Assembly: GCA_015066245.1 (NCBI GenBank)
Contig: SVOS01000015.1
Location: 1 to 45,794, forward strand
DNA: 45,794 nucleotides
Source of the DNA: Oscillospiraceae bacterium
GTDB taxonomy: Bacteria; Bacillota; Clostridia; Oscillospirales; Acutalibacteraceae
Reading direction: 5' to 3'
Below, piece after piece: positions 12,767 to 20,694 of this stretch (position 1 is the first letter of the stretch; every line of letters starts with the position of its first letter). A program made the position numbers and the translations under genes. A model generated the notes under the pieces. The model did not search any database. It was given only the letters and a program-made list of their open reading frames with translations, and had not been told where the DNA came from.

Positions 12767-14293
12767 ATGGATTTTACGCTTACCCCAGAGCCGGTGTTTT
12801 CTGTTTCGGATGCACTGTCTTCGTCATCAGAACAACCTCTTGACCTTGATTTTACATTGCCTGATTATTGCTCGGATGTTGAAAAAATCTTCAAATGCAC
12901 CGTTACTCCCGAAATATTCTCGGTAAATACGGTAGGAGGACAAATCACCATAGAGGGTGCATCTTATGTGAGGGTGCTTTACTGTTCGACTGACAAAAAG
13001 CGGCTTCGTTGTGCCGAGCAGAATGTGCCTTTTTCCATCGTCAAGAATCTCAGCACGGATTCCGATGATTTTATCGTAAATGTCACCGCCACCCAGGATT
13101 ATGTCAACTGCAAGGCGGTATCTAAAAGAAGGCTTATGATTCACGGAGCTTTTACGGTACATATAAAAGTCCTTGAGAAAAAATGCGACAACCTCTATCT
13201 GCCGCCCGATACACCTGAGCTTCAGACGTCTATGTCAAAACGCAAGATAAGCGAGCTGATGTCTCTGCATAGCGAAATCGTAAGCATTAGCGAAAGCATC
13301 CCCACAGACGGCAAAAGCCAGATAAGCACAGTTCTTCGCACCGATATCAAATCAAACCTTGTGGATGTAACTGCTATCGGTAACAGACTTTTGGTAAAAG
13401 GCGAGGTAACTTTCTCCATGCTTTATGCAGGTGATGATAAGTCTGACGTGCCTTCTCAGTTTACCTATGTGTTTCCTTTTGTTCATAACATGGAATGCAC
13501 AAACGCCGACACGGCAACTACCCGTGAAACCGACCTTAGCCTTATGTCCTATGATTACAAGCTTAAGTCGGATATCATCGGCGACAGTCCTGTGGTTTTG
13601 CTTGAGGCTAAATATGCGTTGACCGTAGCATGCAGAAAAGAAACTGAGGTTACGTACATAAGCGACGCTTACAGTACAACCTCAGAAACCGAGCCCGAAT
13701 ATTCGCCTGTTACTCTTGATGCCGAGGTTTTGCCCAAGTTTTCTTCGCTGATGTGCAAATCCTCAGTAAGCCTTGGTGATACACCCATAAGCAGGATTAT
13801 TGACATATTCTGTGACAGTGTCAGTGTAAAGGCTGATGTAGGCAGTACCCTTGATTTGACGGGCAAAGCTAACTTTTGTATTTTGTGTACCGACAGTAAC
13901 GACGAGCTTCAGTACATTGAGCGAAGTGTAGAGATTTCGGGCAAAGAACCCTTAAGCGGAGAATACTCTCTTTGTACTTCTGTTACTTCTATGATAAAAT
14001 CCCTCAGCTTCAGACTTGGGGAAGACAATAACCTTGAGCTGAGGGCAGAGGTTTACGTCATGACTAAGCTCAAAAAGCTTGAGAATATCCGCTTTGTATC
14101 TTCTCTGAGAAACATGGGTGAGATTGAAGATGCTGATAATTGTGCGTTGACCCTATACTATGCCGATTCTCAGGAATCTGTCTGGGAAATCGCCAAAAAG
14201 TACAAGACCAACAAGGATATGCTTGTTAACGAGAATAACTTAACCGAAGATGTCCTTGAGGATAAGATGCTGCTGCTGATTCCCAAAGCTTAA
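12767..14293 (+). CDS. sipL: SipL-like spore coat morphogenesis protein (DUF3794/SPOCS + LysM)
   Basis: A 508-residue protein with repeated SPOCS (DUF3794) domains over about residues 25-440 and a C-terminal LysM at about 455-508 (SVWEIAKKYKTNKDML...NNLTEDVLEDKMLLLIPKA). This architecture is that of Clostridioides difficile SipL, which binds SpoIVA through its LysM and recruits the coat to the forespore surface. The gene directly precedes spoIVA here, 23 bp apart, supporting that partnership. The start ATG follows GAAGGAGAG. The overall length matches SipL (about 520 residues). Confidence 0.88.
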   Translation: MDFTLTPEPVFSVSDALSSSSEQPLDLDFTLPDYCSDVEKIFKCTVTPEIFSVNTVGGQITIEGASYVRVLYCSTDKKRLRCAEQNVPFSIVKNLSTDSDDFIVNVTATQDYVNCKAVSKRRLMIHGAFTVHIKVLEKKCDNLYLPPDTPELQTSMSKRKISELMSLHSEIVSISESIPTDGKSQISTVLRTDIKSNLVDVTAIGNRLLVKGEVTFSMLYAGDDKSDVPSQFTYVFPFVHNMECTNADTATTRETDLSLMSYDYKLKSDIIGDSPVVLLEAKYALTVACRKETEVTYISDAYSTTSETEPEYSPVTLDAEVLPKFSSLMCKSSVSLGDTPISRIIDIFCDSVSVKADVGSTLDLTGKANFCILCTDSNDELQYIERSVEISGKEPLSGEYSLCTSVTSMIKSLSFRLGEDNNLELRAEVYVMTKLKKLENIRFVSSLRNMGEIEDADNCALTLYYADSQESVWEIAKKYKTNKDMLVNENNLTEDVLEDKMLLLIPKA

Positions 14294-14316
14294 TAATTAT
14301 TTACGGAGGCACAAAA

Positions 14317-15795
14317 GTGGAACATAGAAATATTTACAAAGATATCTGCGAGCGAACAGGCGGAGATATCTATATCGGCATAGTAGGTCCGGTGCGTACC
14401 GGAAAATCCACCTTTACCAAAAGATTTATGGATTCTCTCGTAATTCCCAACATCAGCGACCAATATATGAGAGAAAGAGCTCAGGATGAACTGCCCCAGT
14501 CAGCCGCAGGCAGAACCATTATGACTACCGAGCCTAAGTTTATCCCCGAAAAAGCCGCAGAAATTTCCCTTGCGGACAATATTAATTTTCGCGTGCGGCT
14601 TATTGACTGTGTAGGCTACATTGTTGACGAGGCATTGGGGTATATGGAGGACGAAGTCCCTCGGATGGTGAAAACTCCTTGGTTTGATACAGAGGTGCCC
14701 TTTGATAAGGCAGCCGAGTTTGGTACAAGAAAGGTTATCGAGGATCACAGCACCATCGGTTTGATGATAACCACAGACGGCTCGGTTACGGATATCAGCA
14801 GAGACGAGTATCTTGATGCCGAAAGACGTGTGGTAGCAGAGCTAAAAGAAATCGGCAAACCTTTTATAATTCTCCTCAACACCATAGATTCATCGGACCC
14901 TGATGTGCTTACTCTGGCAGAGAAAATGTCCGAAGAATATCAGGTACCGGTGATTCCCACATCCTGTGCAGAGCTTGACGAGGACGAAATCAAGCGGATT
15001 CTGGCTCAGCTTCTCTTTGAATTTCCCGTAAAGGAAATAAAGGTGGATTTGCCGTCATGGGTTGTGTATCTTGACATAGAGCATCCCATCCGCAAGTCTA
15101 TAGTTGATGCTATCAAAGACAGTGCTCGTAATATCAGCAAGGTCAGAGAAATTAGCTCCATTGCTGATAAGCTCTCGGAAAATGAGTATGTTGAGTCCTC
15201 AAAGCTTATTAATCTGGACCTTGGAAGGGGAGAGGCAAAGCTTAAAATTTCTCTCAGAAACGAGCTTTTCTTCAAAGTCCTCACCGAAAAGACAGGTTGT
15301 GATATTCCTGACGAAAAGGCTCTGCTTATGCAGTTTTCTGAGATGAACGAAATCAAAAAGCGGTATGAGCGTATTGCAAAAGCCTATGATGAGGTTATGG
15401 AGAGCGGCTACGGCATTGTGATGCCTACTATGGAGGAGCTTACTCTTGAGGAGCCTAAAATTATACGTCAGAATGGAAAATACGGAGTCAAGCTCAAGGC
15501 TACCGCTCCGTCGGTTCATCTTATGAGGGTTGAGACAGGGGCTGAGGTTACTCCCATTGTGGGCAGTGAGCAACAGTCAGAGGAGCTTGTGAAGTTCCTT
15601 CTCAGCGAATTCGAAGAAGATCCCGTTAAAATCTGGCAGTCCGACATTTTCGGCAAATCCGTCCATGAGCTTGTCAGCGAAGGTCTTAACAACAAGCTTT
15701 ATCGTATGCCGCAGGATGCAAGACGCAAGCTTTCTGAAACAGTGGAAAAGATTATAAACGACGGTTGTAACGGACTTATCTGCATTATAATTTAA
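14317..15795 (+). CDS. spoIVA: Stage IV sporulation protein A (coat ATPase)
   Basis: SpoIVA is a mother-cell ATPase that polymerises on the outer forespore membrane to form the basement layer of the spore coat and anchor the cortex. This 492-residue protein is full length. The N-terminal NTPase domain has Walker A GPVRTGKST (24-32) and DCVGYIVD in the switch region; family members also carry the long middle domain and the conserved C-terminal segment ending NGLICIII, needed for localisation. Translation starts at a GTG with ACGGAGGC 6 bp upstream. It is the second gene of the sipL-spoIVA operon and ends in a terminator. Confidence 0.97.
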   Translation: MEHRNIYKDICERTGGDIYIGIVGPVRTGKSTFTKRFMDSLVIPNISDQYMRERAQDELPQSAAGRTIMTTEPKFIPEKAAEISLADNINFRVRLIDCVGYIVDEALGYMEDEVPRMVKTPWFDTEVPFDKAAEFGTRKVIEDHSTIGLMITTDGSVTDISRDEYLDAERRVVAELKEIGKPFIILLNTIDSSDPDVLTLAEKMSEEYQVPVIPTSCAELDEDEIKRILAQLLFEFPVKEIKVDLPSWVVYLDIEHPIRKSIVDAIKDSARNISKVREISSIADKLSENEYVESSKLINLDLGRGEAKLKISLRNELFFKVLTEKTGCDIPDEKALLMQFSEMNEIKKRYERIAKAYDEVMESGYGIVMPTMEELTLEEPKIIRQNGKYGVKLKATAPSVHLMRVETGAEVTPIVGSEQQSEELVKFLLSEFEEDPVKIWQSDIFGKSVHELVSEGLNNKLYRMPQDARRKLSETVEKIINDGCNGLICIII

Positions 15796-15806
15796 TATTT
15801 ATAGAC

Positions 15807-15846
15807 ACTGCCTTATAATCGCTTTTGTGATGTAGGGCAGTTTTTT
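15807..15846 (+). terminator. Terminator of sipL-spoIVA
   Basis: ACTGCC/GGCAGT outer stem with a partly paired interior and a TTTT apex, followed by six T, starting 12 bp after the spoIVA stop. Confidence 0.8.
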
Positions 15847-15952
15847 ATTGCAAATATGCAATCTTCAAATGACTGGTAAGGTGTTATTTTAAGTCGCCTC
15901 TACGACAAAATTAAACAAATTTAATAATTTATAAACAATTTTCTAAATACTA

Positions 15953-15981
15953 TTGAAAAATTATTTCAAAGATTATATAAT
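15953..15981 (+). promoter_or_regulatory. SigA-type promoter of oadG-oadB
   Basis: TTGAAA (15953-15958), 17 bp, TATAAT (15976-15981), placing the transcript start about 25 nt before the oadG start codon. Confidence 0.75.
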
Positions 15982-16012
15982 GTATGGGTAAAAATATGTT
16001 ATGGAGGTTGCT

Positions 16013-16438
16013 ATGCTTCTTACAAATCTGGCAAAAACTGCCACCAACAATGAGAATGTATGGGATATTTCTCTGAATGTTCTTATTACAGGTGTTGTTG
16101 TTGTTTTTATGGTTTTGGTTCTGTTGATTGTTCTTATCAAATTGTACAGCACAATTGTTTATAAGGCACAGAATCGCTCATCCAAGACTCCTAAGGGTCA
16201 GGATGGCTCAAATAATGTTGCTAAAGCAGTTGTTAACAATGACGGAACAATGGCTGTGACTCTCGACAAGGGCCTAACTGACGAGCTTATTGCCGTTATT
16301 ACTGCGGCTGCAGTCAGCGTTATGGGTAACTCTAACATCCGTGTTACAGGTATCCGTAAGAGAAGTCAGAGAAGCGAATGGTCTGATGCAGGTCTTAAGG
16401 ACCATGTAAGACCCTTCAGAATGGGGGATTGGAAATGA
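16013..16438 (+). CDS. oadG: Sodium-pump decarboxylase gamma subunit (OadG family)
   Basis: A 141-residue small membrane subunit of a sodium-translocating decarboxylase. One hydrophobic segment (about 21-45, VLITGVVVVFMVLVLLIVLIKL) is followed by a linker and a C-terminal soluble region with DELIAVITAAAVSVMG, as in OadG-type proteins. The start is the ATG at 16013, since GGAGG (16003-16007) lies just upstream; an ATG 12 bp earlier overlaps that site. Its stop overlaps the oadB start by 4 nt, so the two are made together. The carboxyltransferase and biotin carrier subunits are not in the window. Confidence 0.85.
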   Translation: MLLTNLAKTATNNENVWDISLNVLITGVVVVFMVLVLLIVLIKLYSTIVYKAQNRSSKTPKGQDGSNNVAKAVVNNDGTMAVTLDKGLTDELIAVITAAAVSVMGNSNIRVTGIRKRSQRSEWSDAGLKDHVRPFRMGDWK

Positions 16439-17688
16439 GTGTAATCAACGGCTTTCTCGATTCATTACTTTATCTTTTCAATACCTCCGGTCTTGCTACA
16501 TTACAGTGGCAGAACTACGTAATGGTTGGTGTAGCTTGTGTTCTTCTTTTCTTGGCTATCAAGAAAGAGTTCGAGCCTTTACTGCTTCTTCCCATTGCAT
16601 TCGGTATGTTGCTTGTAAATCTGTTCCCCGCAATTATGGCGGCTCCTTCTACAGATATGAAGCCTTTGACCGAGTATCTGGCATCACATCCTGATGTTAC
16701 AGAATCTACAATCGGTTATCCCATCACTATTCTTGATGGTGTAAAATATGTAAATTATCCAACAAATGGCGGTCTTTTCTATTATCTCTATCAGGGTGTT
16801 AAGCTTGGAATCTATCCTCCTCTTATCTTCCTTGGTATCGGCGCTATGACCGACTTTGGTCCTCTTATTGCTAACCCCAAGAGCTTTATCCTGGGTGCAG
16901 CTGCACAGGTTGGTATCTTTATCACCTTTATCGGTGCTATTGCACTTGGTATCTTTACACCTCAGCAGGCAGGTGCTATCGGTATTATCGGTGGTGCTGA
17001 CGGTCCTACTGCTATCTATGTTACCACAAAGCTCGCTCCCGAGCTTTTAGGACCCATTGCCGTTGCTGCTTACTCTTATATGGCTCTGGTTCCCATTATC
17101 CAGCCTCCCATTATGAAGCTCCTCACAACAAAGAAAGAGCGTTCTGTTGTTATGAAGGTAAGCCGTCCCGTATCAAAGCTGGAGAAGATTTTGTTCCCAA
17201 TAATCATCACAGTTGTTATTGCACTTCTCCTTCCCGATGCAGCTCCTCTTGTAGGTATGCTTATGCTTGGTAACCTCTTCAAGGAAAGCGGTGTTGTTGA
17301 CAGAATCTTCAAGACTGCTCAGAATGAGCTTATGAATATCGTCACAATCTTCCTCGGTGTTACTGTTGGTGCTACTGCAACAGGTCAGACTTTCTTAAAG
17401 CTTCAGACTCTCGGCATTATTGCTCTCGGTCTTATAGCATTTATGATGGGCACTGCATGCGGTATCCTCTTCGGTAAACTGATGTATGTTGTTACCAAGG
17501 GTAAGGTTAACCCCCTCATCGGCTCTGCAGGTGTTTCTGCTGTTCCTATGGCGGCTCGTGTAGCTAATAAGGTTGGTCAGCAGGAGAATCCCTCTAACTT
17601 CCTTCTCATGCATGCTATGGGCCCCAATGTTGCAGGTGTAATCGGTTCTGCAGTTGCTGCAGGTGTACTTCTCAGCATTCTCGGCTGA
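16435..17688 (+). CDS. oadB: Sodium-pump decarboxylase beta subunit (OadB/GcdB family)
   Basis: A 417-residue integral membrane subunit that couples decarboxylation of carboxybiotin to sodium export. It has about nine hydrophobic segments and the signature IIGGADGPTAIYVTTKLAP, whose Asp is needed for sodium binding in OadB. The conserved loops PLIFLGIGAMTDFGPLI and the GNLFKESGVVDR stretch also match. I use the ATG at 16435, which overlaps the oadG stop (ATGA) and follows GGGGGAT; an in-frame TTG 6 bp earlier is less likely. Whether the substrate is oxaloacetate, methylmalonyl-CoA or glutaconyl-CoA depends on the alpha subunit, which is not nearby. Confidence 0.93.
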   Translation: MSVINGFLDSLLYLFNTSGLATLQWQNYVMVGVACVLLFLAIKKEFEPLLLLPIAFGMLLVNLFPAIMAAPSTDMKPLTEYLASHPDVTESTIGYPITILDGVKYVNYPTNGGLFYYLYQGVKLGIYPPLIFLGIGAMTDFGPLIANPKSFILGAAAQVGIFITFIGAIALGIFTPQQAGAIGIIGGADGPTAIYVTTKLAPELLGPIAVAAYSYMALVPIIQPPIMKLLTTKKERSVVMKVSRPVSKLEKILFPIIITVVIALLLPDAAPLVGMLMLGNLFKESGVVDRIFKTAQNELMNIVTIFLGVTVGATATGQTFLKLQTLGIIALGLIAFMMGTACGILFGKLMYVVTKGKVNPLIGSAGVSAVPMAARVANKVGQQENPSNFLLMHAMGPNVAGVIGSAVAAGVLLSILG

Positions 17689-17737
17689 TAAATTCCCCTT
17701 TGAACTTCTATTTTATCAAGTCTAAGGAGTTGTAAAA

Positions 17738-18421
17738 ATGAGAGATATTACTATTAACGATATTCTCAAGATGCTTCTGGCACATATTAAGCTTATTATT
17801 ATTGTGTCGGTTGTTCTGGCTCTTGGTGCATATATTTATGCCGATAACTTTATCCAGAAAAGCTATTCAGCAAGCACAATGATTTGTATTAAGACAAGCG
17901 GTATTTACTATAATACCGAATTAGACGAGGATGACAGAATTTCATCCAACTCTATCGGTAGCTCAGAAAACCTGGCAGAAAACCTTTCTACAATGTTCCA
18001 GTACGCTACAGAAATCAGTGCAGTTCGTCCTGCAGGCTACTCTGTATCCATTGCTCCTGTTAACGAGACTAACTTCATGCGTATTACTGTTGTTGGTGCA
18101 GACAGCAAGGTTTGTGCCGATACTGCCAACGCAGTTCGTAACATTACTCCTACAGTTGTAGACAAGTATATCTCTGACGGTGAGGCTATACTTTTCGGTA
18201 GTCCTGCAGTTCCTTCTGCACGTCATACTTCACCTGACGCAACACGTTATGCGCTGTTCGGCTTTATCGCAGGTCTTATTATCTCGATTCTTATTTCAAT
18301 TATCCTCGAGGTTATTGATACAACCATCAAGTCAAGCGATGACCTTTACAAGATGTACGACATCCCTGTATTTGCTGAAATCGTTGACTTTGATACAGAA
18401 GGCGGGGTGAAGAGAAAATGA
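17738..18421 (+). CDS. Wzz/CapA-type polysaccharide chain regulator
   Basis: A 227-residue membrane protein of the polysaccharide co-polymerase family. It has an N-terminal transmembrane helix (about 14-35), an extracytoplasmic domain, and a C-terminal helix (about 172-195) ending in a short cytoplasmic tail. That two-helix layout, with the Wzz-type start NDILKMLLAHIKLIIIVSVV, is typical of the activator subunit of Gram-positive BY-kinases. RBS TAAGGAGTTG precedes the ATG. Its stop overlaps the next start by 4 nt. No glycosyltransferase or polymerase genes follow, so the target polysaccharide is encoded elsewhere. Confidence 0.87.
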   Translation: MRDITINDILKMLLAHIKLIIIVSVVLALGAYIYADNFIQKSYSASTMICIKTSGIYYNTELDEDDRISSNSIGSSENLAENLSTMFQYATEISAVRPAGYSVSIAPVNETNFMRITVVGADSKVCADTANAVRNITPTVVDKYISDGEAILFGSPAVPSARHTSPDATRYALFGFIAGLIISILISIILEVIDTTIKSSDDLYKMYDIPVFAEIVDFDTEGGVKRK

Positions 18422-19131
18422 GATTCTTAAAGAAGAAAAAGATCAACTACGTTGATAAGTCAAGAAACGTTATCAACAACGACAGTAAGTTTGCCATTGT
18501 TGAGGGATATAAAATTGCCAGAACAAACCTCGTTTTCTCACTTTCTGCTGCCGATAATAACATCGCAGTTGTAACCAGCTGGTCAAAGGGTGAAGGTAAG
18601 TCTACTGCAACATCTAACCTTGCTATTTCTTTCTCTAAGATGGGCAAGAAGGTTCTTCTTATTGACTGTGACTTGCGTCGTCCCAATGTTCATAATCTGC
18701 TTAAGCTTGACAATTCCACAGGTCTTGCAGAGGTTGTTGGTAAGTTCAAGAGCTTTGATGAGGCTGTTCATCGTGAGGTTTTGCCTTGTCTTGATGTTCT
18801 TACATCAGGCTCTATTCCTCCTAACCCCTCAGAGCTCCTTGCTTCCTCAAGCTTTGATGCACTTATTAAATCTGTAAGAGATGAGTATGAGTTTATTATC
18901 ATTGACTCACCACCTCTGGGCGTTGTTACAGACACACTTCTTCTCAAGGACTATATCGGCGGTTACGTTGTTGTTGTCAGAGAGAAGGTTACTACTCATG
19001 GTGATATCGAAAAGACTATCCAGAGCATCAAGCTTGCCGACAGTAAAATCCTCGGTTTTCTCAAGGTTGGTTGTTCTGTTCATGAGAAAAAGCATTACAA
19101 AGGCTATTACGGATACTACAAATATTACTAA
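18418..19131 (+). CDS. Bacterial tyrosine kinase (CpsD/CapB/YwqD type)
   Basis: A 237-residue BY-kinase that would phosphorylate itself on a C-terminal tyrosine cluster and control export or assembly of a surface polysaccharide with its Wzz-type partner. Walker A is KGEGKST (about residues 55-61), Walker A' LLIDCDLRRP and Walker B IIIDSPP. The tail HYKGYYGYYKYY holds seven tyrosines. The kinase and its membrane activator are separate proteins, the usual Firmicutes arrangement. It is translationally coupled to the activator and followed by a strong terminator. Confidence 0.92.
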   Translation: MRFLKKKKINYVDKSRNVINNDSKFAIVEGYKIARTNLVFSLSAADNNIAVVTSWSKGEGKSTATSNLAISFSKMGKKVLLIDCDLRRPNVHNLLKLDNSTGLAEVVGKFKSFDEAVHREVLPCLDVLTSGSIPPNPSELLASSSFDALIKSVRDEYEFIIIDSPPLGVVTDTLLLKDYIGGYVVVVREKVTTHGDIEKTIQSIKLADSKILGFLKVGCSVHEKKHYKGYYGYYKYY

Positions 19132-19140
19132 ATATTATGA

Positions 19141-19165
19141 ACCCGCCTTCAAAGGCGGGTTTTTT
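19141..19165 (+). terminator. Terminator of the Wzz/BY-kinase operon
   Basis: ACCCGCCTT, CA loop, AAGGCGGGT, followed by TTTTTC, 9 bp after the stop. Confidence 0.88.
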
Positions 19166-19187
19166 CTTATTTATTTTGCAGGATTGG

Positions 19188-19216
19188 TTGACAATTCTTG
19201 CAAAATCGTGTAGTAT
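19188..19216 (+). promoter_or_regulatory. SigA-type promoter of the aminotransferase gene
   Basis: TTGACA (19188-19193), 17 bp, TAGTAT (19211-19216), about 50 bp before the start codon. Confidence 0.75.
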
Positions 19217-19267
19217 ATACAAGTTATTGTATTTAAAATGAATTTTCATCTATGGAGAGTGGGCAAG

Positions 19268-20554
19268 ATGTATTACTCAGAATATTCAAAAGAACAGCTT
19301 TTGAATGAACGCGAATGTTTAAAGGCTTCTTACAAGAAGTTCCTTGATATGGGTCTTAATCTCGATATGTCAAGAGGCAAGCCATGTTCAGACCAGCTTG
19401 ATATCTCTGTTCATATGCTTGATATCGTAAACTCAGACCATGACTGCAAATCTTCCACCGGTCTTGATTGCAGAAACTATGGTCTTCTCGAGGGCCTTCC
19501 TTCCTGCCGCAAGCTTTTTGCTCAGCTTATGCAGGTTAAGCCTGATGAGGTTATGATTGGCGGTAACTCCAGTCTTAATATGATGTTTGATACTATTGCT
19601 ACTTTTATGTATACTCCGGTTTGTGAGGGTGCAAAGCCCTGGCTTTTCGAGGAAAAGAGAAAGTTCCTTTGTCCCGTACCCGGCTATGACAGACACTTTG
19701 GTATCACAGAATATTTCGGGTTTGAGATGATTACTGTTCCTATGTCCGAGAACGGCCCCGATATGGACATGATTGAGTCTTTGGTTGAAGCTGACGATAC
19801 AATCAAAGGTATCTGGTGTGTTCCCAAATATTCAAATCCCCAGGGTTACACATATTCTGATGAGACAGTAAAGCGTTTTGCTGCTTTAAAGCCTAAGGCA
19901 AAGGATTTCAGAATTATCTGGGACGACGCATATTGCATCCATGATATTGCTGATGAAGGTGACACTCTTATAAGCCTTATGGACGAGTGCCGCAAAACAG
20001 GCAACACAGAGCTTCCCATTATTTTCTGCTCTACTTCAAAGATTACATTCCCGGGTTCCGGTGTTGCTGCTATGGCAGCAGGCGAGAAGACTATGGAGGT
20101 AATCCGTCGTCGTTATCAGCGCCAGACAATCGGTTATGACAAGATCAATATGCTCCGTCACATGCTTTTCTTCAAAGACCTTGATGGTGTAAAAGCACAC
20201 ATGCAGAAGCATAAGGCTATTCTTAAGCCCAGATTTGACCTTGTTCTGAGAAAGCTTGACGCAAAACTCAAGGACAAGGGCTTTGCAAAGTGGTGCAAAC
20301 CCAACGGCGGTTATTTTGTAAGCGTTGATGTTATGGAGGGCACCGCATCCAAGGTTGTAAGAATGTGTAAGAATGCAGGTCTTGTTCTTACCAATGCAGG
20401 TGCTACTTATCCTCTGGGCAAAGACCCCAAGGACAGCAACATCCGTATAGCTCCTACATTTCCTCCTGCTAATGAGCTTGACGTGGCTATGGATGTGTTC
20501 TGTGTGTGCGCAAGACTTGCTGCAGTTGAAGAACTTATTGCAAAAAACGCTTAA
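19268..20554 (+). CDS. PLP-dependent aspartate aminotransferase, type Ic
   Basis: A 428-residue fold-type I aminotransferase of the MocR-like type Ic aspartate aminotransferase group, which interconverts aspartate and oxaloacetate with 2-oxoglutarate/glutamate. Visible motifs are LDMSRGKPC near the start, NYGLLEGLP, GNSSLNMMFD, CVPKYSNPQGYTYSDE (substrate and PLP region), WDDAYC (the PLP-ring Asp) and FCSTSKITFPGSG with the Schiff-base Lys. The start is the ATG at 19268, preceded by GGAGAGTGGG; an in-frame ATG at 19238 lacks a ribosome binding site. It stands alone behind its own promoter. Confidence 0.9.
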   Translation: MYYSEYSKEQLLNERECLKASYKKFLDMGLNLDMSRGKPCSDQLDISVHMLDIVNSDHDCKSSTGLDCRNYGLLEGLPSCRKLFAQLMQVKPDEVMIGGNSSLNMMFDTIATFMYTPVCEGAKPWLFEEKRKFLCPVPGYDRHFGITEYFGFEMITVPMSENGPDMDMIESLVEADDTIKGIWCVPKYSNPQGYTYSDETVKRFAALKPKAKDFRIIWDDAYCIHDIADEGDTLISLMDECRKTGNTELPIIFCSTSKITFPGSGVAAMAAGEKTMEVIRRRYQRQTIGYDKINMLRHMLFFKDLDGVKAHMQKHKAILKPRFDLVLRKLDAKLKDKGFAKWCKPNGGYFVSVDVMEGTASKVVRMCKNAGLVLTNAGATYPLGKDPKDSNIRIAPTFPPANELDVAMDVFCVCARLAAVEELIAKNA

Positions 20555-20609
20555 ATCACTGAATTTATCTGAAAATTGGCTGAAATTAAGTATTAATTCT
20601 CGTATTTAA

Positions 20610-20638
20610 TTGACTTTTTTTGTAAAAAAACTTATAAT
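20610..20638 (+). promoter_or_regulatory. SigA-type promoter of secD
   Basis: TTGACT (20610-20615), 17 bp, TATAAT (20633-20638). A terminator-like hairpin begins at the expected transcript start, so the promoter and terminator are interleaved. Confidence 0.72.
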
Positions 20639-20677
20639 AACTCTGTTATGTCTCTGTATATAACAGAGTTATTTTTT
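20639..20677 (+). terminator. Terminator or leader hairpin before secD
   Basis: An 11-bp perfect stem AACTCTGTTAT/ATAACAGAGTT with a 10-nt loop, followed by ATTTTTTG. It may end the aminotransferase transcript (85 bp upstream) or act as an attenuator of the secD transcript, whose promoter lies just before it and whose ribosome binding site (CGGAGG) lies just after. Confidence 0.75.
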
Positions 20678-20694
20678 GTACGGAGGTACATTTT

